DNA of 64,000 bases from Arundinibacter roseus (GCF_004348825.1 NZ_SMJU01000007.1:310001-374000); one strand, 5' to 3'. Positions 51,887 through 60,911 are shown, counted from the stretch's first letter. Notes: generated from the letters alone by a model not told the origin. Translations and numbers: made by a program.

Positions 51887-51931
51887 TAAAAAAAAGGTAG
51901 CAGGTACGAAAACTTCGTACCTGCTACCTTT
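51887..51931 (-). terminator. Strong terminator after the Tat aminotransferase gene
   Basis: A perfect 19-bp inverted repeat (arms 51891-51909 and 51913-51931) with a 3-base loop. On the minus strand it runs into an 8-base T-run. It lies 40 bases after the aminotransferase stop. Confidence 0.9.
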
Positions 51932-51970
51932 TCATAGTTCTACGACTACCGATTCGTTAGCGGGGAATAA

Positions 51971-53182
51971 CTAGCTCAGATCCTGCAATGCCCCTACAAA
52001 AATTTTCATTTCGTCCATCGTTCCAATACTCACCCGACACCAGGGTTTGTTTTGGATTTCGTACGCTTTTACTCCAATTCCTTTTGTTATCATTTTTGAC
52101 AGCAGTTCTTTCCCCGGAATGTTGATTGGGAAAATCACAAAGTTGGTGTACGATGGGATGTATGTATAGCCCATTTTTTCCAGGCTGCTGTACAAATATT
52201 TCTTTGCCTCATGATTTTTAGTCCGGGTCATGTCCTGAAACTCGGCGTCATCAAGACTTGCCGATGCGGCAAAGATAGAGGTATAGGAAATCCCCATTCC
52301 ACCGCGCGTAATTTTTTGGATTTTTTTCAAAAACTCCGGCTGAGCCGCCATGTAACCCACACGAATTCCGGCCATTCCCATAATTTTTGAGAATGTACGC
52401 GCCACGATTACGTTTTTATTTTGGGAAATTAAGGACACCATGCTTTGGGTATCTGCTCCGACAGCAAGCTCAATGTAGGCTTCATCTACAAAAATGGGTA
52501 CTTTTTCAGAAACCCTTGCGCAGAAATCAAGCAACTCTTTGCCAGAGGTAATAGATCCTACCGGATTGTTTGGGTTACAAATATAAACCAATTTGGTATC
52601 CTTATCAATCGCCGCTTCCATCGCTTTCAGATCGTGCGACCAGTCTTCTTTGCACGGAACGGCCTTCCAGGTTGCACCTACCGACTTGGCTACATTGACC
52701 AATGACATGTAGCAAGGATCAGCCGAAACGATGTTTCCGCCATTCATGAACATAACCAATGCCACTTTTTCAAGCAAATCAGAAGAACCGGGACCCATCA
52801 TGATGTTTTCGGGCGTAACGCCTTCTTTCTTCGCAATCTTATCAATCAGGTCGGCCATTTCCTGCCATGCGTATCGGTTTCCACGCTTTACTGACTCAGC
52901 CACAGCCTCTTGTGCAGATAAAGGTGGTCCGTAGGGGTTTTCGTTGGAACTGAGCTTTGTCGTAATTTTCGGACGGGCGACCATCGGATCCAGAAAATGT
53001 TCACGTACCATGGGGCTGCGAAAAATCCGCTGATCGGGATCCAGTGAAAGTAGCTCGCCTGAGAAAGCGCCTTCGTTGAGTGTTCGGCTTGCGGCCTCAC
53101 TCAATTGTGGAAGAGCGGCAAGGCCGCCGAGAGTTAATAATCCGCTTTTCAGGGCGGTTCTACGATTGACAGATACGCTCAT
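51971..53182 (-). CDS. Tat-exported pyridoxal phosphate-dependent aminotransferase (HisC-like)
   Basis: A 403-aa fold-type I aminotransferase of the histidinol-phosphate type. The N-terminus carries a twin-arginine signal (VNRRTALKSGLLTLGGLAALPQLSEA; Arg7-Arg8), so the folded, cofactor-loaded enzyme should be sent to the periplasm. Catalytic-domain motifs are SSNENPYGPP, YICNPNNPVGS, VDEAYIE and TFSKIMGMAGIRVGY, with the PLP lysine at Lys266. Export is unusual for this enzyme class, though known among Bacteroidetes paralogs. It is unlikely to be the histidine-pathway enzyme: no other his genes lie in the window. Substrate unknown. Confidence 0.9.
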   Translation of the reverse strand: MSVSVNRRTALKSGLLTLGGLAALPQLSEAASRTLNEGAFSGELLSLDPDQRIFRSPMVREHFLDPMVARPKITTKLSSNENPYGPPLSAQEAVAESVKRGNRYAWQEMADLIDKIAKKEGVTPENIMMGPGSSDLLEKVALVMFMNGGNIVSADPCYMSLVNVAKSVGATWKAVPCKEDWSHDLKAMEAAIDKDTKLVYICNPNNPVGSITSGKELLDFCARVSEKVPIFVDEAYIELAVGADTQSMVSLISQNKNVIVARTFSKIMGMAGIRVGYMAAQPEFLKKIQKITRGGMGISYTSIFAASASLDDAEFQDMTRTKNHEAKKYLYSSLEKMGYTYIPSYTNFVIFPINIPGKELLSKMITKGIGVKAYEIQNKPWCRVSIGTMDEMKIFVGALQDLS

Positions 53183-53582
53183 TTTTTGTAGAGTTTTACA
53201 ATTTATCGTGATATACAGTTTTGACGAACGTAAAGAGGATTTGAGGGAAGTGGCTCTTATTAAGAAACAGAATTAAATTAGTTATTTTTGACTATATTCC
53301 AACTAATTATACTATATTTTTTATTTTGACAAAACAATTATAAACATAAATTAACATCTTGGCAAATTATCTTAAAAAATTTATGTAAAATATGCGATCA
53401 TTTATTTATGGTCACATTTTTGCATTTTCACAGTTTCACAGGCCTGCACCCTGTGCTGATGGATTTCGCCCCGTTGGGGCTGGGGGTATTGGGTTAACCT
53501 ATGTTTGTAACCTTGATTTCTTTCATTAATTTTCAGCCATAGTTCAGGCGAGATATAGTTGTTTTCCAAATCATTTATTCAA
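53183..53582. other. Divergent intergenic region with a GC-rich hairpin
   Basis: Four hundred bases, mostly AT-rich, between two divergent genes. Near 53440-53500 the composition changes to a GC-rich patch with the small palindrome GCCCC-GTT-GGGGC (53468-53480) followed by a G-run. It resembles short interspersed GC palindromes seen in other Bacteroidetes genomes, but only this one copy is in the window. No gene is seen. Confidence 0.4.
53500..53507 (+). promoter_or_regulatory. Possible -7 box for the nucleoside hydrolase gene
   Basis: TATGTTTG fits TAnnTTTG; a TTG at 53474-53476 lies 23 bases upstream as a candidate -33 element. The ATG at 53583 would have a leader of about 70 bases. Confidence 0.35.
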
Positions 53583-54563
53583 ATGCTACAAAATCTTTTT
53601 TGTTTTCTGTTTCTTAATGGTCTGTTCCTCTTACCAGTCGTTGCACAAGTAAAACTACCGACCGCCCCGCCAATACAAATTATCCTCGACACCGATATGG
53701 ATTCTGACGTAGACGATGCTGGCGCCCTTGCTATGCTGCATTCGTACGAAAAATTGGGATTGGCAACTATTTTGGGGATTATTGTCACGAGCGACGATGC
53801 CCACAGTGCGCCTTGCACCAAAGCCATCACAACCTATTTTGGTCGCGGCGAAATTCCGATTGGAGTTAGCCAACGTGACTCTCTGCTATCTTTTTCGAGA
53901 TATACTAAGCAAGTTGCTGCCGAATTCCCAACTGACCTTGCCACGAATGCGGATGCAGAAGATGGAACTGTGGTCTACCGCCGGCTCCTCGCCAATGCGC
54001 CTGACGGCAGCGTGGTGATCCTGACGATTGGCCATCTCACGAGTCTGAGTCGACTACTCAATTCTCCACCCGATTCGATTAGTGATTTGAACGGGAAAGA
54101 TTTGGTTGCAAAAAAGGTGACGCGTTGGTCGTGTATGGGTGGACAATATCCGTCAGGAAAAGAAGCTAATTTTTACCGTCCCGACCCAGCCTCAACCGTC
54201 GATTGCCTGGCTCAATGGAAGCTCCCCGTTACGTTTGCTGGCTGGGAAGTCGGACAACAACTTGTAACAGGCGGAGCCGATTTTAAGGCAAAAGCTACTG
54301 AAAACAGTCCGGTGTATCGGGCCTATTCGCTGTACAACAATTTCAAGGGGCGGGCTAGTTGGGATCAGGTCTCAGTTTTGGAAGCCGTAGAAGGCGTTGA
54401 ACCTTACTTTGAACGTGTTACTGAGGGACAATGCGTTGTAGCCTCAGATGGAAGCAATACCTGGCAGGCACCTGCCAATGGGCTGCACGGCTACCTGCGT
54501 ATGAAAGCACCGACAGAAGTTATTCGGAAGCGGATTGATGATTTGATGCTGGGGAATTTTTGA
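53583..54563 (+). CDS. Secreted nucleoside hydrolase (IunH family)
   Basis: The ATG at 53583 begins a signal peptide (LQNLFCFLFLNGLFLLPVVAQ); a TTG at 53559 is possible but unnecessary. The 326-aa product has the calcium-binding DTDMDSDVDDAGAL motif of inosine-uridine nucleoside hydrolases near the N-terminus, LTIGHLTSLSRLL, and a C-terminal aspartate in a divergent setting. It is more like the secreted, divergent IUNH branch of Bacteroidetes than the cytoplasmic RihA-C enzymes. It probably splits nucleosides into base and ribose in the periplasm for salvage. Confidence 0.88.
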   Translation: MLQNLFCFLFLNGLFLLPVVAQVKLPTAPPIQIILDTDMDSDVDDAGALAMLHSYEKLGLATILGIIVTSDDAHSAPCTKAITTYFGRGEIPIGVSQRDSLLSFSRYTKQVAAEFPTDLATNADAEDGTVVYRRLLANAPDGSVVILTIGHLTSLSRLLNSPPDSISDLNGKDLVAKKVTRWSCMGGQYPSGKEANFYRPDPASTVDCLAQWKLPVTFAGWEVGQQLVTGGADFKAKATENSPVYRAYSLYNNFKGRASWDQVSVLEAVEGVEPYFERVTEGQCVVASDGSNTWQAPANGLHGYLRMKAPTEVIRKRIDDLMLGNF

Positions 54564-54587
54564 ATGAAGGATCAAACCTACAAGTGC

Positions 54588-55634
54588 TCAAAATTGATTT
54601 TTGATTTCTTCCAAATGATACTCAGGGATCCAATCAAAGTATGAATGAAAAATGGATTCCAATTTGCTTTTTGTATTGGACCAAAGGTAGCATCCTCTAT
54701 CGTCGTACATCCGAAAAGCTTTATCGGATTCGGCCTCAAAAAAATAGATTTCTTGCGATATACACGGTTCATGGCCCATTTCAAAGGAAGCAATTCCACG
54801 CATTAGTTCTTCAATAGGTAAATTTTCGATTTTTATTTTGGCTACTATAAGCTTTGCATCATAAAACCGAGGAACGGAATTGTCATTTTCATGGTATTCA
54901 AAACTGCCCGAATGACATGAAAGCTCTATTTCTTCATAACATTCTAATTTTGAGCTTTTTAATACAGACGGAAAATATTGATTGAGGGTCTCATTAAAAT
55001 AAGGGTTCAAATCTTCGTAAGCTAAAACCCAAATAGATGCTTCTGTATCTGAAAAATGTTCTCGAAAAAGCTCACAAGCTCTATCAGTAGCTTGTTTAAT
55101 CCGCTTTTTAGAGCCATTTCTTACAGTTCCTCCCAGCTCAAACCGTAATTCGTATTTCCCACCCAATGTGAAGGATTCAGTAATGACAGCCCTGGAAAAA
55201 AAAGTAGCAAGATATTGCCGAAAAGCCTCGACGGGAGAAGATTTCAAAACAATATCCTGCATTACCTTTTCTGCTAACCAAACCTCTAACTCTTTTTCTT
55301 CTGGCTTCCAGCCTATTTTAGAAAATCCCTCACCGACAAGATAACTAAACGTGGGTGTCCATATTGGGTAAATAATTGTTTCTGGATTTTCAACTTTTCC
55401 AAGTTCATCATTCATCCAATGTATCATTTCAGGCAAAGCAATTCGCAAAATTTGTGCTTCTCCTCTGCCTCCCCCAACAAGGATATCACCTTTTTTGGCT
55501 TTGAATTCTTCCGCATTTTCTTCCAACCTATATACCGCAATCTGACGAGTATTGGACTTATACACAAAATCATGACTTGAAGGGCATTGAATAAAACCTA
55601 ATTGCGAAAAGATATAGCTACTAATTTGTGACAT
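54588..55634 (-). CDS. Unknown protein with DUF3885-like C-terminus (348 aa)
   Basis: A soluble protein without a signal peptide. The N-terminal part (about 1-150) contains GDILVGGGRGEAQILRIALPEMIHW. The C-terminal part (about 190-345) resembles DUF3885, with AFRMYDDRGCYLWSNTKSKL and a following Tyr/Trp-rich helix (FHSYFDWIPEYH). DUF3885 proteins are often found among immunity-type genes of contact-dependent toxin loci, but no toxin gene is present here. It is the last of four closely spaced minus-strand genes downstream of hsdR. Function unknown. Confidence 0.7.
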   Translation of the reverse strand: MSQISSYIFSQLGFIQCPSSHDFVYKSNTRQIAVYRLEENAEEFKAKKGDILVGGGRGEAQILRIALPEMIHWMNDELGKVENPETIIYPIWTPTFSYLVGEGFSKIGWKPEEKELEVWLAEKVMQDIVLKSSPVEAFRQYLATFFSRAVITESFTLGGKYELRFELGGTVRNGSKKRIKQATDRACELFREHFSDTEASIWVLAYEDLNPYFNETLNQYFPSVLKSSKLECYEEIELSCHSGSFEYHENDNSVPRFYDAKLIVAKIKIENLPIEELMRGIASFEMGHEPCISQEIYFFEAESDKAFRMYDDRGCYLWSNTKSKLESIFHSYFDWIPEYHLEEIKNQF

Positions 55635-55666
55635 ACTGATATGTGTGTTTGATGCAGCGGTGCTAC

Positions 55667-55969
55667 TTAGTTTCCAATATGCTTCTTCAAAACCTCATCC
55701 ACAGCTTCATCAAACTGCGAAATGATTTCTGCCGTGGAACCAGGCAAATCTTTAATTTCAGCCAAATCATCAGGGTCAAAATGAAACAATAGCGAAGCAT
55801 AAATGGCCCGTTGGCAGTCCATCAGGTTGATAGTCAATCTCTTTAACTCTTCCAGTGTAGTTGGTTGAGGTACATTTTTTATCGTAAAAAGCAGCTTTTC
55901 AAAACCTGAACCATCAAATTTTTGCTCGTATTCAAGCGTTTCAAAAAATTCATGGTCTAAAAGTCTCAT
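55667..55969 (-). CDS. Small acidic hypothetical protein (100 aa)
   Basis: An acidic, helical, soluble 100-aa protein (MRLLDHEFFETLEYEQKF...), with no signal peptide, span or motif that I recognise. It lies 32 bases before the DUF3885-like gene and 46 bases after the 152-aa gene, all in one direction, so it is probably co-transcribed. Size and context are like those of immunity proteins or small antitoxins, but nothing in the sequence proves this. Confidence 0.6.
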   Translation of the reverse strand: MRLLDHEFFETLEYEQKFDGSGFEKLLFTIKNVPQPTTLEELKRLTINLMDCQRAIYASLLFHFDPDDLAEIKDLPGSTAEIISQFDEAVDEVLKKHIGN

Positions 55970-56015
55970 GCAATATCAGTGTGGTCAATCGTAAACAAAA
56001 ATTCTTGAAAGTCTT

Positions 56016-56474
56016 TTATTCTTCTTCCCACATATCATGCTTTTTCAGAACATCGTCCGCTTCGGGTGTATTGATTCGATACAGAGTCCAATAAATCCAT
56101 TTGGGATAAGGTGCATCTTTTAAATTTCCGTTGTACTCCGTTGAAAGCATTTGGTCGAGATAAGGCGTTAACTCTGCAAATTCAGGACAGGAACAATACA
56201 TCAATACTTCCTGATGCTGCTCGTGATTTTCGGATAACAGCAACCGCCCCAGCAAATCGATCATACTGCCGTGCCGATCATATAAAAAATGCCAGGCTAT
56301 GGATGCGTTGAGCAGCTCTGCCCGATCTTCCCTGATGGCAAACTCTATGAACTGCCGGGCTTTTTCGCCATCTTTCAGCAAGGTATCGGGTATCAGCTGC
56401 CATACATCCTCGTAGGCAATTACTCCCAGCACAGCGTCTTGAAGGGTTTCTATTTGTTTGTGTGTAAGGATCAT
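56016..56474 (-). CDS. Hypothetical helical protein (152 aa), hsdR-linked cassette
   Basis: The ATG at 56474 is chosen because it follows the upstream stop by four bases; a longer frame would overlap the neighbour. The protein is almost fully alpha-helical and acidic, rich in Leu/Trp/Tyr, with a helix-turn pattern (AELLNASIAWHFLYDRHGSM, LLLSENHEQHQEVLMYC) that looks like HEAT-type solenoid pieces. No family is recognised. It and the preceding 166-aa protein share composition and length and may be distant relatives. Confidence 0.65.
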   Translation of the reverse strand: MILTHKQIETLQDAVLGVIAYEDVWQLIPDTLLKDGEKARQFIEFAIREDRAELLNASIAWHFLYDRHGSMIDLLGRLLLSENHEQHQEVLMYCSCPEFAELTPYLDQMLSTEYNGNLKDAPYPKWIYWTLYRINTPEADDVLKKHDMWEEE

Positions 56475-56478
56475 ATGG

Positions 56479-56979
56479 TCAGTTTCTATCCAATACTTTT
56501 TGGGCGTAGTAGCGTACTGTTTCGTCTTCTGATGCCACAAGTTCTTTTATAGCCAAACTGGCAGCTTCGGCATTTATTTTCTCAATCGCGTAGATACATT
56601 TACGGGCAAGCTGCCGGCTTTCGTCCCATTCGAGATACTCGGGTTGAAAATGCACCAGCTCCATAAGAACCGGAATGTCTTTTTCTCTGAAACAGCCTTT
56701 GTAGTAGTGGACCAGGTCTTCGTGTTGTTGGTGCCATCGCCCGGCCATGCAAGCCACAAGTATATCTAGAAAAGTATCGTCCGTGGGTTCATCTTTAAAA
56801 TAATGGACTATGAACATCGCCTCAAAAATCGTATCCGCCGATTGCTCAGCCAGGGCTTTTTTGCATAAGTGCAGCAGATAACCTTCAAAAATCACATTGT
56901 CTTTTGAATATCTTTCCCAAAACTCCTCCCAACTGATTTCCCTGCGTATATATTGATGTGATAGTTCTTTGTTTAGCAT
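56479..56979 (-). CDS. Hypothetical HEAT-like protein (166 aa), hsdR-linked cassette
   Basis: A soluble helical protein. The C-terminal end (INAEAASLAIKELVASEDETVRYYAQKVLDRN) is a clear HEAT-type repeat: alternating helices with the DETVRYYA turn. The N-terminal part has ISWEEFWERYSKDN. It starts 31 bases after the hsdR stop, with no terminator between, so it is likely read through from the restriction operon. HEAT repeats usually mean protein-protein contact. Whether it serves the restriction system or is a separate immunity-like gene cannot be decided from sequence. Confidence 0.65.
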   Translation of the reverse strand: MLNKELSHQYIRREISWEEFWERYSKDNVIFEGYLLHLCKKALAEQSADTIFEAMFIVHYFKDEPTDDTFLDILVACMAGRWHQQHEDLVHYYKGCFREKDIPVLMELVHFQPEYLEWDESRQLARKCIYAIEKINAEAASLAIKELVASEDETVRYYAQKVLDRN

Positions 56980-57010
56980 GTGTTTATTGTTTTTTGGTAG
57001 CTATGGTCTT

Positions 57011-60000
57011 CTAGATCGTTAATTCATTAGCTATCATTTCTGCCTGTTTTAAAACGGTCTCAGTCGCCAACATTTGCATGTCGGGTGGATAGCCAAATTT
57101 CCTCAAAATCCTTTTGACTGCCACTTTCAATTTAGCCTTTACACTCTCTTTAATCGTCCAGTCAATGGACGCATTTTGCCGGATCGTTTCTGTCAGCACA
57201 ACGGCAAGCTCTCTCAACTTGTCTTGCTGCATGAGTTCTCTAGCACTGTCGTTATTGGCCACTGCTGTGTAAAATGCATATTCAAAATCGGTTAAACCCA
57301 AATGGCTTGCTTCCTTATCTGTTTCCACAATTTCTTTACTAAGCCGGATGAGCTCATCCATTACCTCAGCAGCAGTCAATATTTTATTGTGATATTTCTT
57401 GATTGAGTTTTCGAGCATCTCTAAAAATGTCCTGCTCTTAACAAGGTTCTTTTTGGCTCTCGATTTTATTTCATCGTTCAAAAGTTTCTTCAAAACTTCC
57501 AGGGCAACATTTTTATGTTCCATTCCTTTCAGTTCCATCAAGAACTCTTCTGAAAGAATAGAAATGTCGGGCTTCTTTATTCCTGCTGCATCAAAAACAT
57601 CAATGACCTGTTCTGAAACTAAGGCTTTATCAATCACCTGACGAATCGTCGTTTCTATGGGGCGGCCTCCCGCTTCTTCATCTGTAATCCCTGATCCTGT
57701 TCCGTCAAACTTTGCCAGCCTTGCTTTCACTGCCTGAAAAAACGAAACTTCGTCTTTTGCGTCCATTGCCTGATCATGCGGAATGGCAATGGCAAAAGCT
57801 TTTGACAATGCTGTTACTTCGTTGATGTAGCGTTTTTTGCCGTCTTGCAGTCCTAAAATATGTTCTTCTGCTGCAAGAATTATGGATAGTTTTTTTGAAG
57901 TGTCAGCGTCAAAATAGGTCTCATAGTCAAACCCATGATACATCTGAGAAACAACCTCTAACTTTTCTAACATCAACTCAACCGCCTGTTCCTGCAAAAT
58001 AGTCGGATCGCCTTTACCCCCTGCATCGGAATAAAACGCCAATGCTTTTTTCAAGTCGGCTGCAATGCCCAAATAATCCACAATCAAGCCGCCCGGCTTA
58101 TCCTTGTACACACGGTTTACCCTTGCAATGGCTTGCATCAGATTATGTCCTTTCATTGGTTTGTCAATGTAAAGGGTGTGCATACCTGGTGCATCAAATC
58201 CAGTGAGCCACATATCCCGAACGATGACCAGTTGTAATTCATCATCAGGATTTTTCATTCGTTCGGCAAGTGTCCTTCTTTGGTCTTTTGTTGTATGATG
58301 TTTTGAAATTTTCGGACCGTCTGCGGATGCAGAAGTCATGACGACTTTAATAACCCCCTTAGTCAAATCGTCGGAATGCCACTCCGGTTTTAGGTCAATG
58401 ATTGCCTGATACAAATCGGCGGCAATTCGTCGGCTCATGCTCACAATCATCCCTTTGCCTTCAAACACTTCCTGACGTTGCTCAAAATGCGCAACAATGT
58501 CTTTGGCAATATTCTTGATTCTATTTTCACTTCCTATCAAGGCTTCAAGCTGCGCCCATTTTGCTTTTGCTTTCTGGGTGTTGGTTAAATCTTCCTGTTC
58601 CAGTTCATCGTCCAGGTCTTCAACCAGTTGTTTGCCTTCTTCGCTAAGGTTTACCTTTGCCAAACGGCTTTCATAATATATACGAACCGTTGCACCATCT
58701 TCAACGGCTTGCGCTATGTCGTAAATGTCCACATAGTTTCCAAAAACCGCAGGTGTATTTACATCTGTATTTTCGATTGGGGTTCCTGTAAAACCCAAAT
58801 ACGTTGCATTGGGCAAAGCATCCCGCATGTATTTTGCGAAGCCGTATACTATTTTACTGCCAACCTCATTCCCTTGATCATCCTTTATTTTTAATGTTTT
58901 GGCTTTAAAACCATATTGTGTCCGATGTGCTTCGTCGGCAATTACCACAATGTTTTTTCTGTCTGAAAGTAGCTCATACACATTGCCTTCTTCGGGCTGA
59001 AACTTCTGAACGGTCGCAAATACCACTCCGCCCGAAGCTACTTTCAGTAAGTCTTTTAATTGGTTTCTATCTTCTGCCTGAACGGGCTCCTGCCTGAGCA
59101 ATTGCTTTGAAGCTGCAAACGTATCAAAAAGCTGATCGTCTAAATCGTTACGATCCGTAATGACCAAAATGGTTGGGTTGTCCAGCGCCAAAACGATTTT
59201 TCCTGTGTAGAAAACCATTGACAATGATTTTCCGCTTCCCTGCGTATGCCAAACCACACCGCCTTTTCTGTCGCCAGCAGGTTGGTTTTTTACTCCGGGC
59301 ACACCATAGCTTTCAGGAGATTCAGCTACCATTGAGGCCATCATCATGCTCAGGGGTGTTTCATTTTCTACGGTGTATCCTGTTGCTCTTAATGTTGATT
59401 CAACCGCTCGGTTTACTGCATAGTATTGATGGTAAGCCGCTAATTTTTTGACCGTAGTAATGGTGGTAATGCCTGTAACGACATCATTGTTTTTGGATTT
59501 TTCAAAAACAATGAAATTCCTGAGTAAGTCAATCAGGGTTTCTTTGTTCAACATGCCTTGAATCAGCGTTTCCAACTGACTGACCAAATGCGATGCTTCG
59601 GCTTTTCCGTCAGCCGATTTCCAGGACATAAACCGACTAAGGCCCGAAGAAATGGAGCCTGCTTTGGCTTCCAGTCCATCTGAAATAACCACAAAACCAT
59701 TGTAGGTAAACAGGCCAGGAATTACGGATTTATAGGTTTCTATTTGTTTGAAAGCAGAAAGAATGGTTGTCTTTTCATCTGCTGCGTTTTTCAGTTCGAT
59801 TACCACCAACGGAATTCCATTCACAAACAAAATAACATCAGGGCGTTTGTTGTTTCCGTTTTCAATGATGGTGAATTGATTGGCAACCACAAAATCGTTG
59901 TTGCCTGGATTTTTAAAATCTATCAGCCAAACCCTGTCGCCCCGGTCGTCTCCATCTACACGTTTGGAAACGGGAATGCCTTCTGTCAATAACCGGTGAA

Positions 60001-60271
60001 AGGTTTCATTGTTGGCAAGCAGTTCAGGCGAAGCAATACGCTGAATTTCTTTGATGGCTTCTGCCTGTGCATCGACTGGAATTCTGGGGTTGATGCGCTT
60101 AACTGCATTTTGCAACCTGTTTACTAGCAAAACCTGTGCATAGCTGTCTCTTTCTGAGCCTGTCGATGGGTCGCTAGAAGGTGCAATGTCCGGGCCATAG
60201 ATATATTCATAACCGAGCTTGTCGAATAGCTCAATGGCAAAGGTTTCGATGAGGGTTTCGGTTATTTTCAT
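57011..60271 (-). CDS. hsdR: Type I restriction enzyme R subunit
   Basis: A full-length 1086-aa HsdR, the motor and nuclease of a type I restriction complex. The N-terminal PD-(D/E)xK nuclease shows PD144-145, Glu159-x-Lys161 (VIELKN) and QIETY (176-180). The superfamily 2 helicase follows: Walker A HTQGSGKS (342-349), ITDRNDLDDQ, DEAHR (446-450), GFTGTPIE, and a late motif QAIARVNRVYKDKPGG. The C-terminal ~300 residues are helical and contact HsdM. No frame disruption is seen. It needs HsdM and HsdS to work; in this locus hsdM is truncated. Confidence 0.95.
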   Translation of the reverse strand: MKITETLIETFAIELFDKLGYEYIYGPDIAPSSDPSTGSERDSYAQVLLVNRLQNAVKRINPRIPVDAQAEAIKEIQRIASPELLANNETFHRLLTEGIPVSKRVDGDDRGDRVWLIDFKNPGNNDFVVANQFTIIENGNNKRPDVILFVNGIPLVVIELKNAADEKTTILSAFKQIETYKSVIPGLFTYNGFVVISDGLEAKAGSISSGLSRFMSWKSADGKAEASHLVSQLETLIQGMLNKETLIDLLRNFIVFEKSKNNDVVTGITTITTVKKLAAYHQYYAVNRAVESTLRATGYTVENETPLSMMMASMVAESPESYGVPGVKNQPAGDRKGGVVWHTQGSGKSLSMVFYTGKIVLALDNPTILVITDRNDLDDQLFDTFAASKQLLRQEPVQAEDRNQLKDLLKVASGGVVFATVQKFQPEEGNVYELLSDRKNIVVIADEAHRTQYGFKAKTLKIKDDQGNEVGSKIVYGFAKYMRDALPNATYLGFTGTPIENTDVNTPAVFGNYVDIYDIAQAVEDGATVRIYYESRLAKVNLSEEGKQLVEDLDDELEQEDLTNTQKAKAKWAQLEALIGSENRIKNIAKDIVAHFEQRQEVFEGKGMIVSMSRRIAADLYQAIIDLKPEWHSDDLTKGVIKVVMTSASADGPKISKHHTTKDQRRTLAERMKNPDDELQLVIVRDMWLTGFDAPGMHTLYIDKPMKGHNLMQAIARVNRVYKDKPGGLIVDYLGIAADLKKALAFYSDAGGKGDPTILQEQAVELMLEKLEVVSQMYHGFDYETYFDADTSKKLSIILAAEEHILGLQDGKKRYINEVTALSKAFAIAIPHDQAMDAKDEVSFFQAVKARLAKFDGTGSGITDEEAGGRPIETTIRQVIDKALVSEQVIDVFDAAGIKKPDISILSEEFLMELKGMEHKNVALEVLKKLLNDEIKSRAKKNLVKSRTFLEMLENSIKKYHNKILTAAEVMDELIRLSKEIVETDKEASHLGLTDFEYAFYTAVANNDSARELMQQDKLRELAVVLTETIRQNASIDWTIKESVKAKLKVAVKRILRKFGYPPDMQMLATETVLKQAEMIANELTI

Positions 60272-60286
60272 GGTTTTGAACAGGAT

Positions 60287-60682
60287 TTACTTGATTGTAG
60301 GATGTATAGGCTGTTTTACAGGATGAAATACCTTTTTGTATTGCAAACTGGTGGAACCAAAGTTGATTAGCAACCCAATTTCAAAATCATAGGCTACAAC
60401 ATAATTTTTTGCCTGTGCCAGGTGCACATCTTCCAGGGTAATCAATGCTTTTAGTTCAACAATTACTTTGCCTTCCACTACAAAATCGGCTCTTCTTGTT
60501 CCCACGGCAATGCCTTCGTAAAAAATAGTTTGCTCAACTTCTCTTCCAAAACCTAATCCTGCCTTTTCTAATTCAATAGCCAAACACCGCTGGTATATTA
60601 CTTCCTGAAAGCCATTTCCCAGGGTATTATGTACCTTCATAGCTGCTCCAATGATTTTGTAAGTGATGTCGTTTAACTCCAT
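60287..60682 (-). CDS. GxxExxY family protein
   Basis: A 131-aa member of the GxxExxY family: the naming motif is GNGFQEVIYQRCLAIEL (Gly-x-x-Glu-x-x-Tyr), followed by a nuclease-like beta-hairpin GTRRADFVVEGKVIVELKA. The latter resembles a PD-(D/E)xK core with the acidic and Glu-x-Lys residues kept. It lies between hsdR and hsdS, 15 bases upstream of hsdR, and degenerate tandem repeats surround it. The family is usually of unknown function and often sits beside such repeats, which suggests a mobile or repeat-linked nuclease. Confidence 0.9.
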   Translation of the reverse strand: MELNDITYKIIGAAMKVHNTLGNGFQEVIYQRCLAIELEKAGLGFGREVEQTIFYEGIAVGTRRADFVVEGKVIVELKALITLEDVHLAQAKNYVVAYDFEIGLLINFGSTSLQYKKVFHPVKQPIHPTIK

Positions 60683-60689
60683 TGTCAGA

Positions 60690-60911
60690 ATCTTGATTTA
60701 TTAGATTTGAGGATTTACCGGATGATTTATCTGTATTTTAAATTATTTGTTCCTGTTTTTTTTATTAATTAGTTTCTTCTTTCTTTATCCAGCTCATCCG
60801 TTCATTCTGTTCATCCATTAATCCCGCTCATCCGTTCATCCCCAAAATCCAGCTCATCTGTTAATCCCGCTCATCAGTTAATCCTGTAAATCAGTTAATC
60901 CTGTAAATCAT
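60690..60911. repeat. Degenerate ~17-bp tandem repeats around GxxExxY and the hsdS 3' end
   Basis: Units like ATCCNGCTCATCNGTTA and ATCCTGTAAATCAGTTA recur from about 60785 to 60911, with weaker copies nearer the GxxExxY start (60690-60730) and beyond its stop (60283-60310). The last full unit lies inside the hsdS reading frame, whose final residues (NHDLQD) are encoded by it. Similar GATTTACAGGATTAAC-type repeats are common in Bacteroidetes next to GxxExxY genes (recalled, not searched). Confidence 0.75.

Noticed and set aside
53440-53500. An rRNA or tRNA gene in the GC-rich patch
   Set aside because: The patch is only about 60 bases with one small palindrome; no cloverleaf or rRNA core sequence is visible.
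54588-56979. A polymorphic toxin-immunity locus
   Set aside because: No toxin, Rhs, or VgrG-type gene lies in the region; only immunity-like proteins, so calling it such would go beyond the evidence.
60785-60911. A CRISPR array
   Set aside because: The repeats are about 17 bp, degenerate and contiguous, with no regular unique spacers and no cas genes in the window.
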